Shown here in pieces: positions 55,870 to 64,000 of a DNA stretch of 64,000 bases. This DNA is from Synechococcales cyanobacterium CNB (GTDB taxonomy: Bacteria; Planctomycetota; Phycisphaerae; Phycisphaerales; UBA1924). The stretch is taken from NCBI GenBank assembly GCA_030263455.1, contig SZOZ01000006.1:1-64000 (forward strand). Reading direction: 5' to 3'. Made by a program: the position numbers and the translations under genes. Every line of letters begins with the position of its first letter. Position 1 is the stretch's first letter. Below the pieces are notes generated by a model that saw nothing but the letters and a program-made list of their open reading frames with translations, searched no databases and was not told where the DNA came from.

Positions 55870-58029
55870 ATGACCGCCAGATTCTCGCTGGAGTCTCTCG
55901 AATCCCGCGTCCTGTTCGCCACCGACTTCGCGGGTGTCGGATTCATCTACGGCGCGTCGGGGCCGGTGCTTGTCGGCCGCACCTTCGCGCAGGAGAGCGT
56001 GCTCAGCCCCGAGTTCACGGCGTCCGGCGACGTTTACGTCAGCGGCGCCAACGACCGCCAGCGCGACGGCAACATCCTCTACAACAGCATCACCAACCTC
56101 TCGGACGGGCGCTTTCAACGGACGCCCGATCGCGGGCTGCTCGGCTCGCTCGCCGAATCCAACGGCGCCCGCTTCCTGAGCGGCGACGGCTATTCCCTCG
56201 GCTGGTGGTACGGCGAGTACGGCACGTCCAGCAAGGAACTCGAACTCCTCCTCGACCACAACCGCGCCGCCAAGCAGACCAACTTCGAGGAGTCCTACCG
56301 CTACACCGCCATCGGGTACAACAGCGGATCCATGCCGACACGGTTCTTCAGCTCCACGGGGCGGCTCACCGTCGGTGACGGACGCTTCGACTGGAGCGCC
56401 AGTTACGGCACGCTCCCACACTCGTCGAGCAACATCGACACCGTGTCCGCCGACGGCGTCCTGCGAACCGCCCGGCAGGAATACGCCTACCTCTCCGCCG
56501 CCGGCGGCGTCCTCGTCTGGGCAGACATGCGCGCCGGCGACGGCGCCGTCACGCTCGGCGCCGCCGTCGTCGCCGACGGATCACAGACCTTCAGCACCAT
56601 GATCGGCGGCTATCTACTCGCCTACGGCAACACCAACGGCGGCGGGATCGATTTCCGACAGCTCTTCCTCGACCTCGAAGACGACGGCGACTACAAGATC
56701 TACGACCTCGACGAGTACGACGACGGCAAGCGCGACGCACTCGAACGAGGGTTCTGGCGAGTCTCAGGCTCCACCCTCGTTCTCGAAGAACGCGACACCA
56801 AGGCAGAGTTCAGGCTCGTCATCGGCCCGGACGGTCGAACCATCATCGGCCAGAGCACGGAGTTCGGCTCCACCTCCGTCCCGGTCTTCGCCGTCGGCAC
56901 CAGGGCCGCGCCGGGAGACGGCGGGGGAAATACGCCCCCATCCGCCCCCGTCATCGTCGTTCCCGCGACCAACCAGTTCGATCGCTCCGTCATCTACGAA
57001 CTGGGGCACGACGGAACCTGGTTCGAGGTCGATCTCGTCCGCGTCGCCGGCGGACCGAACATCACCGGCAAGACCGTCGCCTGGATCGACCCGAAGGACA
57101 GCCGGGCCTACGCCGCGGCGATCTCGGCGCAGGGCCTCGTCCTCTACACCGGCGCGGCCGACGGCACCTGGAGCTTCCGCAACCTCACCACCGAGGCATT
57201 CGGCGGTGTCGCGATCGCCGCCGAACTCGGCGTCATGGTCGCCCCGGACGACACCGTCCACCTTACCGGCCTGACCGCCGACGGCCACGTCGCCCGTTAC
57301 TTCCAGAACGGAGCGCATGACGCAAGCGGCTTCCGGTGGAGCTTCGAAAACATCTCCACCAAGTCCCTCGAGCCCGCCGGGCTGCCCACGCCCGACTACT
57401 CCGGGCTGATCTCCTTCTCAACCGCCTGGGGCGGACTGAACGTCGTCGGCCTCGACGCCGACGGTGCGATCTGGTCCGTCTGGTGGGCGCCGGGACTCTC
57501 GGCGTGGACGGTCAATGACCTGACAACGCTCTACGGCGCTGAGCCGCTCGTCGGCGGACTCACCGTCTACCTCACCTCCTGGCAGGGCATCAATATCGCC
57601 GGTGTCGGCCAGGATGGGCACATCAAGGTGACCTGGTGGGTGCCTTCGTTCGGCGGACAGTGGGTCCAGAGCGACCTCACCGCCGAGACCAACGGTGCGC
57701 TCCTCGATCCAGCCACTGTCTCCAGTTATGTCTCGACCTGGGACGGCCTCAACGTCGTCGGCGCGGACAAGGACACCGGCGAAATCATCGTCTACTGGTG
57801 GTCACCCGCACGCGTCGATGACGGCTGGGCCATCACCTCGCTCTCCGATACCGTCCCTGTCGGCACGCCCGTCATCGGACCGCCGCTCACCGGCATGGCA
57901 GGCTCGAACAGCAGCCTCAACGTCTTCGGTTACTCCTCCGCAAACGCCTTCGTGCGCTACTACTGGGAGCCGAGCTTCGGTGGGGCATGGAACGCCGAGA
58001 ACCTGACCGATATCGCCGTCGAGCGGTGA
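55870..58029 (+). CDS. Large secreted protein with planctomycete LEPR-type N terminus
   Basis: 719 residues. The N terminus FSLESLESRVLFA matches the short LEPR/'LEPRxLL' sorting segment found on large exported planctomycete proteins in place of a classical signal peptide. Residues ~10-350 are beta-rich without a family I know. After a Gly/Pro linker (~365-380), residues ~385-719 hold repeated ~60-residue units ending in FRNLT, VNDLT, QSDLTA and AENLTD, with TWWVPSFGGQW and YYWEPSFGGAW, which looks like a beta propeller or lectin-like fold. GGAG lies upstream of the ATG at 55870. Confidence 0.75.
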   Translation: MTARFSLESLESRVLFATDFAGVGFIYGASGPVLVGRTFAQESVLSPEFTASGDVYVSGANDRQRDGNILYNSITNLSDGRFQRTPDRGLLGSLAESNGARFLSGDGYSLGWWYGEYGTSSKELELLLDHNRAAKQTNFEESYRYTAIGYNSGSMPTRFFSSTGRLTVGDGRFDWSASYGTLPHSSSNIDTVSADGVLRTARQEYAYLSAAGGVLVWADMRAGDGAVTLGAAVVADGSQTFSTMIGGYLLAYGNTNGGGIDFRQLFLDLEDDGDYKIYDLDEYDDGKRDALERGFWRVSGSTLVLEERDTKAEFRLVIGPDGRTIIGQSTEFGSTSVPVFAVGTRAAPGDGGGNTPPSAPVIVVPATNQFDRSVIYELGHDGTWFEVDLVRVAGGPNITGKTVAWIDPKDSRAYAAAISAQGLVLYTGAADGTWSFRNLTTEAFGGVAIAAELGVMVAPDDTVHLTGLTADGHVARYFQNGAHDASGFRWSFENISTKSLEPAGLPTPDYSGLISFSTAWGGLNVVGLDADGAIWSVWWAPGLSAWTVNDLTTLYGAEPLVGGLTVYLTSWQGINIAGVGQDGHIKVTWWVPSFGGQWVQSDLTAETNGALLDPATVSSYVSTWDGLNVVGADKDTGEIIVYWWSPARVDDGWAITSLSDTVPVGTPVIGPPLTGMAGSNSSLNVFGYSSANAFVRYYWEPSFGGAWNAENLTDIAVER

Positions 58030-58037
58030 ACGCGCCG

Positions 58038-58781
58038 TCACTCGCTGATCCGCCGGACGCGTTCGACCGCGAGCGAGAGCGTCGAGCCGGTTCGCGCGAG
58101 GGTTCCCTCGACTTCTACAGGTTCGGCGATGAACGGCAGGACGAGCGCGTTTGCACGGGATCTCGCGGAGTCTGTGAGCAGGATGAAACGCAACGTTCCA
58201 TCAGGGCCGGTCGCGACGAGCATCGGCGGGATGCCTCCCTCGACGCAGAGCGTGGCGCAGGCCTTGTGTGCCTTTCCATCCCCCGGTTTCATGGCCCCGA
58301 GATAGCACTTGCTGTCCACGATCTCGCCGCGCAACGCGACGGACCCCAGACCCTCGTGCTCGGGAACCCGTCGCGGTCCGCCCGCAAGCGGCGTGATCGC
58401 CCCGGACTCGGGCGCCAACTCGATCATCCGGCGCCCGTCCCGTTCAAGCAGCCAGCCTTCGACGCGAACACGCCGACCACGGTGCACGCCGATATCTGAT
58501 CGCGGGCCTCGCTTGCCCACTTCTACCAGGAGGTACTCCTCCCCGGCCTCCGTGAACAGCATCGGGTATGGGTCGGCGATCAGCGTTCCCTCCCAGCGCT
58601 GGGCGAGACCCGCCTGCCACTCGCCAGTGCCGGGGTCGCGTTGCAGCGCGGTGATCGCGGCCGCGAAGAGCGCAACGCTCAACGCAAGCGGGGGCACCAT
58701 CAGGGCGAGAAACACGGCATGGCGCCGGGGTAGTGAGCGATAGCCGACATAGAACCCGCGGGACTCGGGGCCGACTGTCAT
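58038..58781 (-). CDS. Membrane-anchored protein with conserved Cys motif
   Basis: 247 residues. A transmembrane helix near the N terminus (AVFLALMVPPLALSVALFAAA), then two OB-like beta domains: one with EGTLIADPYPMLF and VRVEGWLLERDG, the second with LRGEIVDSKCYLGAMKPG and HKACATLCVEGGIPPMLV. Cys residues in SKCYLG, KACATLC suggest a metal or heme contact. Its start overlaps the Rieske gene stop (ATGA). It probably belongs to the same redox complex. Function unknown. Confidence 0.65.
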   Translation of the reverse strand: MTVGPESRGFYVGYRSLPRRHAVFLALMVPPLALSVALFAAAITALQRDPGTGEWQAGLAQRWEGTLIADPYPMLFTEAGEEYLLVEVGKRGPRSDIGVHRGRRVRVEGWLLERDGRRMIELAPESGAITPLAGGPRRVPEHEGLGSVALRGEIVDSKCYLGAMKPGDGKAHKACATLCVEGGIPPMLVATGPDGTLRFILLTDSARSRANALVLPFIAEPVEVEGTLARTGSTLSLAVERVRRISE

Positions 58782-59851
58782 GGATTGCCTCCCGCGAGGT
58801 GCGCCGGAATCACCGCCGGCTTGACCGGAGTCCCGGGGGCCAGCGCCTCGGGGTTCAACATGATCCGGCGACCGTGCAGGCGCACCTCGTAGGTCGGAAT
58901 TCGCTCCGTGAAGGGGGGTGGGCTTTGCCCGTTGCCCGGCAAGTACTGGTACCCATGCCACGGGCAGGTGATGCAGCCGTCGATGATCCTGCCCTCGCCG
59001 AGAGGCCCCCCTTGGTGAGCGCACTCGTTCGAGACGGCCGAAACCGTGCCGCCGGAGCGAAACACCGCGACGCGGCCTCGACCCTTGAGACAGACAACCT
59101 TCGCGCCGTTCTCAGGGATGTCCCCCACGTCGCCCGCGTCGACCCAGCCGTTCGCGGCGCTCGCCTCGACGCCCCGCGCGTCCTTCCGCCATTCGCGCAC
59201 GCCGGCCGTAGCGTGCAGGACCACAAGAGCCACCGCCCCGATCACCAGCGTGACGGCAAAGACGGGGCTCCGCTCGGACTGGAGCGCGCCGAGCGCGACG
59301 TGAAACAGCACGAACGCATAGCCGAGGTAGACGAGCATGTGCATCCGCTTCCACACACGCGGCGAGAGGTTCGCCAGCCAGAAGTCGTGGCTCGTTGCCG
59401 CCATGAGGAAGAAGATGAGAAGCGCGAGCAGGCCCAGCAGTTCGAACGGAAAGCCGCTCAGGGAAGCGAAGGAACCGGTCCCAGCGACGAGCGCCGACAC
59501 CGGGAACCGCACCCCGGAGCCGCCGTAGTAGACGGTCGCAACGACGGCGTGCATGAGCGCGACGAGGAAGAATGAGACGCCGAGGTGGCGCCGGTTGTAG
59601 AGAAAGGGAGCGAAGCGGTCGTCGAGGCGAGCGAGCGGTCCGATGGCGAGAATCACGTGCAGGAGGAGGATCGCCAGCGTGCCCAGCGCCCGCATCAGCA
59701 GGATCGGCAGGCTGATCTGCCGCGGCGGCGAGTGAAGCAGGATCCCCAAGCCCACGAAAACGATGATGTAGGTGACCGCTGCGGACGACAGCACGCAGTC
59801 GTAGACCCGCTTGTGGCGGTTCCACTGGATGGCCCGATACCCCGCGCTCAC
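58778..59851 (-). CDS. Ferric-reductase-like heme membrane protein fused to a Rieske domain
   Basis: 357 residues from the GTG at 59851, which overlaps the small gene upstream. The N-terminal ~230 residues have six membrane helices with His pairs in RRHLGVSFFLVALMHAVVA and KRMHMLVYLGYAFVLFHVA, as in ferric reductase/YedZ-like heme b domains. The C-terminal ~100 residues are a Rieske domain with CAHQGGPLGEG and CPWHGYQY (CxH...CxxH for the 2Fe-2S cluster). Electrons may pass between heme and the cluster on the periplasmic or cytoplasmic face; the partner is unknown. Confidence 0.83.
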   Translation of the reverse strand: MSAGYRAIQWNRHKRVYDCVLSSAAVTYIIVFVGLGILLHSPPRQISLPILLMRALGTLAILLLHVILAIGPLARLDDRFAPFLYNRRHLGVSFFLVALMHAVVATVYYGGSGVRFPVSALVAGTGSFASLSGFPFELLGLLALLIFFLMAATSHDFWLANLSPRVWKRMHMLVYLGYAFVLFHVALGALQSERSPVFAVTLVIGAVALVVLHATAGVREWRKDARGVEASAANGWVDAGDVGDIPENGAKVVCLKGRGRVAVFRSGGTVSAVSNECAHQGGPLGEGRIIDGCITCPWHGYQYLPGNGQSPPPFTERIPTYEVRLHGRRIMLNPEALAPGTPVKPAVIPAHLAGGNP

Positions 59852-59994
59852 GGCGCCTCTCCCGTCGCCTCGGAAACCGCACGTGAGCCCGGCGCGGTCG
59901 GGCGGAACGCGATTACCGCGACAAGCCCGCCGATGACGATCGGGCCAAGCACAAGCCACACCAAAGCGTGAACCCGTCGCTGAGCGGGCGTCAC
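59848..59994 (-). CDS. Very small single-pass membrane protein
   Basis: 48 residues. A positively charged start (TPAQRRVHALV) leads into one helix (WLVLGPIVIGGLVAVIAF) and a short polar tail. Both ends overlap neighbours by four bases (GTGA with the gene before, GTGA with the Rieske gene after), which strongly supports it as real and translationally coupled. Likely a small subunit of the same complex. Confidence 0.6.
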   Translation of the reverse strand: MTPAQRRVHALVWLVLGPIVIGGLVAVIAFRPTAPGSRAVSEATGEAP

Positions 59995-60212
59995 GACGCG
60001 GTCCTTCCGCGTCTCGCGTCGCGCCACCGGATCGCAAGGTAAGGCCAGAGCGCCGCCGCCCCTGGGACGATCAGCAGGCGGAAGCCGATCGGCCCGTCGT
60101 CGGCCGCGCGATCCACCTCCGAGATGCCTACCGAGACGAATGCGGCAGCGAAGAGCAGGCCGACCGCGAGGTACGCCCCGGCCGCGATCAGAAACAGGGT
60201 AACGATGTGCAT
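59991..60212 (-). CDS. Small two-helix membrane protein
   Basis: 73 residues. The first helix (TLFLIAAGAYLAVGLLFAAAFV) and a weaker second one (FRLLIVPGAAALWPYLAI) flank an acidic loop (SEVDRAADDGP). The end is Arg-rich, so a cytoplasmic C terminus is likely. AAGGAT precedes the ATG by six bases. First gene of the four-gene overlapping operon to 58038. Confidence 0.65.
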   Translation of the reverse strand: MHIVTLFLIAAGAYLAVGLLFAAAFVSVGISEVDRAADDGPIGFRLLIVPGAAALWPYLAIRWRDARRGRTAS

Positions 60213-60223
60213 GGCCGATCCTT

Positions 60224-61690
60224 TCAGTGCATCGAGTCGATCGCGGTTCGCGGAAGAGAAACAGATGGCTCACCGCCGCGCGGCTCCTCGAGCAGCGAGT
60301 ACAGCACAAGGTTGCTGAACGCGGGGTCTCGCGTCAGCCCGAGATGATCAGAGGAGAGGAAGACGACGGATGACCACGGGATCGGTGTCCGCAGACGCGG
60401 CACATAGCCGGACCCGACGCGCTCGTCCATCAGCGCACTCGAGCGTGTGACGGTGCCGTCGCCCGGGCCGGATGAGAGCACGCGCACACGCCCGGTCCGC
60501 GGATCGACACCGAGCACGTCCGGCGTCGCGTGCGCATCGCCCGCGATCAGCAGGATCGAACAGCCGGGCGGCGGCCTCGGCGCGGGCGCGTCGAGCGCGG
60601 CATGAAACTGTCGCGCACGCGCGAGGCACTTGCCCAAGTGGTCACGCGCGACAGTGCGCCTGTCCTCGCGCGACGAGACATCCGGCAGCAGCCATCGAAG
60701 CACGCCGTCCTGCCGCTCGTCGGCCAAGCCCCAGCCGAATCGCTCCCACTCACACGGATCGGTCGGGTCGATCGCTCGCCCCGAACCGATCTCGATGACT
60801 CGCGCGTGGCGACCACGCGGCATGAGCTGATACACCGCCGGCATCGTGCCCAGCACCGCGGGGCGGTACGTTGGCGTGATCAACGCCGCGTAGTTCACGC
60901 CCTCGACGAGTTGCTCGAGGGCCAGGACCGATCCCGCGTTCGGCGTGCCGATGAGGATCGCCTTCTCCACGTGCCGCGCACCTTCCCACGTCGGTTCGGG
61001 AACGCTCCCGTCCTCCGGCAACGGCCGCGGCCCGTAGAGCAGGTAATACCGCAGAACAAGTCCTCCCATCGAGTGCGCTACCACGTCGACCCTGACAGGT
61101 TCGTTCGTGCCTCGAGCCGCGCCTGCCGAGTGCTGCGCGGCAACGATGAGTTCGTGCAGCGCGGCGGCCTGCTCGGAGACATCCCTCCGCCAGTCGTAGG
61201 CAAACTGGAAGCACGTGTAATGCAGGCCTGCGTAATCGATGCCCATGCCGCGTGCGAGCGCGGCGTCGCGGTACTTGCCCGCCGCCAGGGTCCGCAGAAT
61301 CTCCGCATACGCCCCGAGCTCGACGCCGCGAACAAGCGCCACGTCGAGCGTGAGCGTGTCGAGCACCTCGGTCGCCTCGACGGTATCGCGCAGGTCGGAA
61401 AGCGCCGCTCCGAGCCTCATCGGAAGAGCCACGAGGCGAGCGCCCTCCGCCGTGTCTGGGTCCGCGGCCCCGTACGTGAACGAACCCCAGATGGGGGTCC
61501 GCGATCCCTGCTCGACGAGCTTGGAGCCGAGAATGCCGGGGATGACGACGACCGGGTTTCGGGCGTTGCCGACCCCCTGCGCAGCGTCGTTGTAGATGAC
61601 GCCGAGATCGGGACCTGGCGGCGGCGTAGCGCAGCTCGCTATCGACACGCCGACCAGAATGAGAACAGCAATGAACCGGGATGCTGGCAT
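60224..61690 (-). CDS. Lipoprotein alpha/beta hydrolase (LCAT-like)
   Basis: 488 residues. A lipoprotein signal peptide with lipobox SIASC (Cys ~20). The LCAT/PGAP1-like esterase fold shows NPVVVIPGILGSKLVEQG, FAYDWRRDVSEQAA, the nucleophile elbow VAHSMGGLVLRYYL and IGTPNAGSVLA, and a C-terminal GDGTVTRSSAL carrying the acid residue and SSDHLGLTRD the His. It likely acts on lipids or esters in the envelope. It ends 11 bases before the small operon start; read-through is possible. Confidence 0.83.
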   Translation of the reverse strand: MPASRFIAVLILVGVSIASCATPPPGPDLGVIYNDAAQGVGNARNPVVVIPGILGSKLVEQGSRTPIWGSFTYGAADPDTAEGARLVALPMRLGAALSDLRDTVEATEVLDTLTLDVALVRGVELGAYAEILRTLAAGKYRDAALARGMGIDYAGLHYTCFQFAYDWRRDVSEQAAALHELIVAAQHSAGAARGTNEPVRVDVVAHSMGGLVLRYYLLYGPRPLPEDGSVPEPTWEGARHVEKAILIGTPNAGSVLALEQLVEGVNYAALITPTYRPAVLGTMPAVYQLMPRGRHARVIEIGSGRAIDPTDPCEWERFGWGLADERQDGVLRWLLPDVSSREDRRTVARDHLGKCLARARQFHAALDAPAPRPPPGCSILLIAGDAHATPDVLGVDPRTGRVRVLSSGPGDGTVTRSSALMDERVGSGYVPRLRTPIPWSSVVFLSSDHLGLTRDPAFSNLVLYSLLEEPRGGEPSVSLPRTAIDSMH

Positions 61691-61830
61691 GGCGAATCTC
61701 ACGGCCTGACGGGAGCCGAACCCGTCGACCGTGTCAAGACGTTTCCCGAGACGAGTCGGTTACCGATCACTTGGCGGCGCGTCTCTGGGGTGCAAGACTG
61801 AGCGCGGTTCGATTTCCCAGGGGCAGCACG

Positions 61831-62439
61831 ATGGAACCGCATGCCGACTGCGTCGGTCTGGCCGATCACGATGTCGAACTGGTCGCCGCGCTGCGAGCGG
61901 GCGACGACGCTGCCGTCGAACGCTTCGTCCGTGAGTACGGGGCGTCGCTCATCGGGCTGTGCCGCTCGCTGACCGGCTCGGAGCACGAGGCGCAGGACGC
62001 GGTGCAGGACGCGCTGATTCGTGCGCTGCGCTCGCTTGACACGCTTGAACGTCCCGAGTCCTTCTCCGGCTGGGTGAAACGAATCGCCGCCAACGCGGCC
62101 ATCCAGCGCGTCCGCGACCGCTGCCGACGGCGCGAGAGGCCGATCGAGTCGATGCTGCCCACATACCACCAGGACGGGCACCGCGATGTAACCGGACCAC
62201 GGTGGGACGCGTCCGGGGTGTCGAGTCTCGAACGGGAGGAGGTCCGCCGGAAGGTCCGCGAAGCGATGGAGCAGTTACCCGACGCCTACCGGACGGTCCT
62301 CATGCTCCGCGATCTCGCGGGCTTCAACACGGAACAGGCGGCGGACGCCCTCGGAATCAGTCAAGGACTTGTCAAGGTCCGCCTGCACCGCGCACGGCAG
62401 GCCCTCCGTGAGTTGCTCGAAGAGGAGTTCGGATCGTGA
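61831..62439 (+). CDS. ECF sigma factor
   Basis: 202 residues. Region 2: ERFVREYGASLIGLCRSLTG, AQDAVQDALIRALRSL and FSGWVKRIAANAAIQRVRDR. Region 4: MEQLPDAYRTVLMLRDLAG and TEQAADALGISQGLVKVRLHRAR. The next gene starts on its stop (GTGA) and encodes a zinc-binding anti-sigma protein, the standard pair. Confidence 0.92.
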   Translation: MEPHADCVGLADHDVELVAALRAGDDAAVERFVREYGASLIGLCRSLTGSEHEAQDAVQDALIRALRSLDTLERPESFSGWVKRIAANAAIQRVRDRCRRRERPIESMLPTYHQDGHRDVTGPRWDASGVSSLEREEVRRKVREAMEQLPDAYRTVLMLRDLAGFNTEQAADALGISQGLVKVRLHRARQALRELLEEEFGS

Positions 62440-62696
62440 GCGACCTGACCTGCCGGGAACTGATCGACTTCCTCGACGATTTCGTCGAGAACGAGCTGCC
62501 GGCCGACCGGCGGGCGGTCTTCGAAGCGCACCTCGCCATCTGCCCCGATTGCCGTGCCTATCTCGATTCCTACCGCGCGTCGATCGGACTGGTCGGCGAG
62601 CTGCGGCAGCGATCGCCCGAGTCTCGCCCGCCCGCCGACGTTCCCCAGTCGCTCCTGCACGCGGTCAAGCAGGCGATGCGCAAACAGGGCAACTGA
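62436..62696 (+). CDS. Anti-sigma factor with zinc-finger (zf-HC2) domain
   Basis: 86 residues. ZAS/zf-HC2 motif: TCRELIDFLDDFVENELP, then HLAICPDCRAYLDSY (H-x3-C-x2-C). No transmembrane helix follows, so it is a soluble anti-sigma. Such zinc sites often respond to oxidation or act structurally. The GTG start overlaps the sigma stop, giving tight coupling. Confidence 0.88.
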   Translation: MSDLTCRELIDFLDDFVENELPADRRAVFEAHLAICPDCRAYLDSYRASIGLVGELRQRSPESRPPADVPQSLLHAVKQAMRKQGN

Positions 62697-62741
62697 GCCG
62701 CAACGCTCCGCTCGCATTACCCATCATCATCGCCGTCGGCG

Positions 62742-64000
62742 TCACGCCAACGCGTGAAGCGCATCAGGCGCCTGCTCGGCAGGCCGCCGGTTGGCACGGG
62801 CCTTCTCGTCAAGGAGCGTCTCAGCCCGGATCAGTTCGCCCACCGACCATGCCTGGAACGGGCATCCGCGCGGCAGGCGCGGCGGCTCGGCGTCGAGAAT
62901 CTCGCTCACGTGCCCCAGGCCGCCTTCGTCAAGGTGCACGCGGAGCGGTTCGATGAACCTGCGCCGTGCTTCCTCAATCGTCTCAGGGGATGCGCCGAAG
63001 ACTCGCAGCCACGCCTCGACGAAGGGACCGCACAGCCACGGCCAGACCGTCCCCTGGTGGTACGCCCCGTCGCGCTCGAACGGACCGCCCTCGTAGCGCG
63101 TGCGGTAGGCGCTCGACCCGGGAGCAAGTGTCCGCAATCCGAGCGGCGTCAGCAGATCGCGCTCGACGCGCTCGACGACCGCCCGCGCCTTGTCGCCGTC
63201 CAGAAGCGCGACAGGCAGGCCGCCGACGGCGAGAATCTGGTTCGGACGGATCGACGCGTCGCACCGACCGAACTGGTGGTCGCAGTCGACGACATCGAAC
63301 AGGCTGCGGGTGTCGGGGTTCCAGAAGCGCCGGGGGAAGGACTCGACGGCACGATCCATCAGCGGCGTCCAGTCAGGGTTGAACAACGTACCGACCGAGA
63401 GCGCATTGATCCACAGCGCCTGGACCTCGACGGGTTTGCCGATGCGCGGCGTCACGACCCAGTCACCGACTTTCGCGTCCATCCAGGTGAGTTGCACGCC
63501 CGGCTCCCCCGCCGCCAGGAGGCCGTCGGTGTCCGCACGGATGCCGAAGCGCGTCCCCCGCGCGTAGCCGGACAGGATCGCTTCGATCGCGGCCTCGATC
63601 TCGCGGTAGCGCTTCCGCTTCCCGTTGATTCTCGACAGGAACTCGCCCGCCGCGACGACATACCAGAGCGACGCGTCCACGCTGTTGTACTCCGGTGTCC
63701 CGCCCCCGTCCGGGAAGCGATTCGGAAGCATGCCCTCGCTCACCGCGCCTGCCCACTCGGTGAGCATCTCGCCGGCTTCGCGGAGCCGACCGGTCGCAAG
63801 ACAAAGCCCGCGCATGGAGATGAACGTGTCACGCCCCCAGTCCTCGAACCACGGGTAGCCCGCCACGATCGTCCTGCCCTCGCCGCGCTGCACGATGTAC
63901 GCGTCGGCCGCGCGGTGCAGCGGCGACGCAAATCGGGAACGGCGGTTGGCCTCCGTGGTGCGCAGCCCGCGCATGCACAACTCGACGCCCGACCCGGTCG
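62742..64000 (-). CDS. Glycogen debranching enzyme C-terminal domain, partial
   Basis: The 5' end lies outside the window. At least 419 codons are visible. Signature of the amylo-alpha-1,6-glucosidase (GDE_C, GH133-like) domain: GYPWFEDWGRDTFISMRGL, NRFPDGGGTPEYNSVDASLW, GVQLTWMDAKVGDWVVTPR, and near the end YHQGTVWPWLCGPF and LRVHLDEGGLGHVSEI. The acidic catalytic residues are in EDWGRD and LTWMDAK. It trims alpha-1,6 branches of glycogen. The open frame continues through 64000 (VELCMRGLRTTEANRRSRF), so no start can be chosen. Confidence 0.92.
   Translation of the reverse strand, partial: TGSGVELCMRGLRTTEANRRSRFASPLHRAADAYIVQRGEGRTIVAGYPWFEDWGRDTFISMRGLCLATGRLREAGEMLTEWAGAVSEGMLPNRFPDGGGTPEYNSVDASLWYVVAAGEFLSRINGKRKRYREIEAAIEAILSGYARGTRFGIRADTDGLLAAGEPGVQLTWMDAKVGDWVVTPRIGKPVEVQALWINALSVGTLFNPDWTPLMDRAVESFPRRFWNPDTRSLFDVVDCDHQFGRCDASIRPNQILAVGGLPVALLDGDKARAVVERVERDLLTPLGLRTLAPGSSAYRTRYEGGPFERDGAYHQGTVWPWLCGPFVEAWLRVFGASPETIEEARRRFIEPLRVHLDEGGLGHVSEILDAEPPRLPRGCPFQAWSVGELIRAETLLDEKARANRRPAEQAPDALHALA

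Overview
The window looks like a chromosomal piece of a high-GC planctomycete, most likely of the class Phycisphaerae. The evidence is the set of secreted proteins ending in a tandem 'GC-type' dockerin with a terminal Cys (16120-18117, 19431-22184, 33520-34059), a large secreted protein with an N-terminal LESLESRVLFA sorting segment (55870-58029), prepilin-like proteins, an HU protein with a basic N-terminal tail, a long SecA and a DUF2924-type mobile cassette remnant. No base-level comparison was possible, so the assignment is by family knowledge only.

Layout. 1-3700 is an accessory stretch: two tandem repeat arrays, a strange tRNA-Asn-like gene (531-602) with its own terminator, a SIR2-domain protein that is a candidate phage-defence effector, and a decayed DUF2924 cassette. 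3601-8017 has an NRDE protein, a DinB-like protein and a DUF2339 membrane protein, all on the minus strand. 8142-10694 is a plus-strand stress-type operon (ArsR, SRPBCC, DUF1579, DUF899, VOC) driven by an apparently leaderless promoter. 10723-14270 holds a PfkB sugar kinase and an in-frame NadD-GlnRS fusion. tRNA-Glu, a Tat-exported oxidoreductase, a dockerin protein, a prepilin-like protein and a secreted GH13 amylase follow.

22574-31264 (minus) is one tightly packed type II secretion/type IV pilus-like operon running PilZ, GspE, GspF, GspG, GspH, GspI, GspJ, a PilX/GspK-like protein, GspL, GspM and a GspC-like protein, with many 4-base overlaps. No GspD secretin gene lies in the window. rpsB-tsf is next, then a cupredoxin-dockerin protein and an oligopeptide transporter operon (oppABC without ATPases). 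39108-43504 groups a copper P-type ATPase, a cupin, a hemerythrin, a Cys-rich MarR regulator and a thioredoxin-like protein, which suggests metal, oxygen or NO stress. 43583-55606 is mostly housekeeping: alcohol dehydrogenase, DNA alkylation repair, tRNA-Pro, secA, a lone TSCPD domain, a 2-hydroxyacid dehydrogenase and HU. The right end has the LESR protein, a four-gene overlapping Rieske/ferric-reductase-like operon, an LCAT-like lipoprotein, an ECF sigma/anti-sigma pair and a partial glycogen debranching enzyme.

The most unusual observation is the tRNA at 531-602. It has every conserved tRNA-Asn position, but four A.C mismatches in its stems and anticodon GCT where Asn needs GTT. All five defects would be repaired by C-to-U changes. 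It is either a transition-only pseudogene or a candidate for C-to-U tRNA editing.
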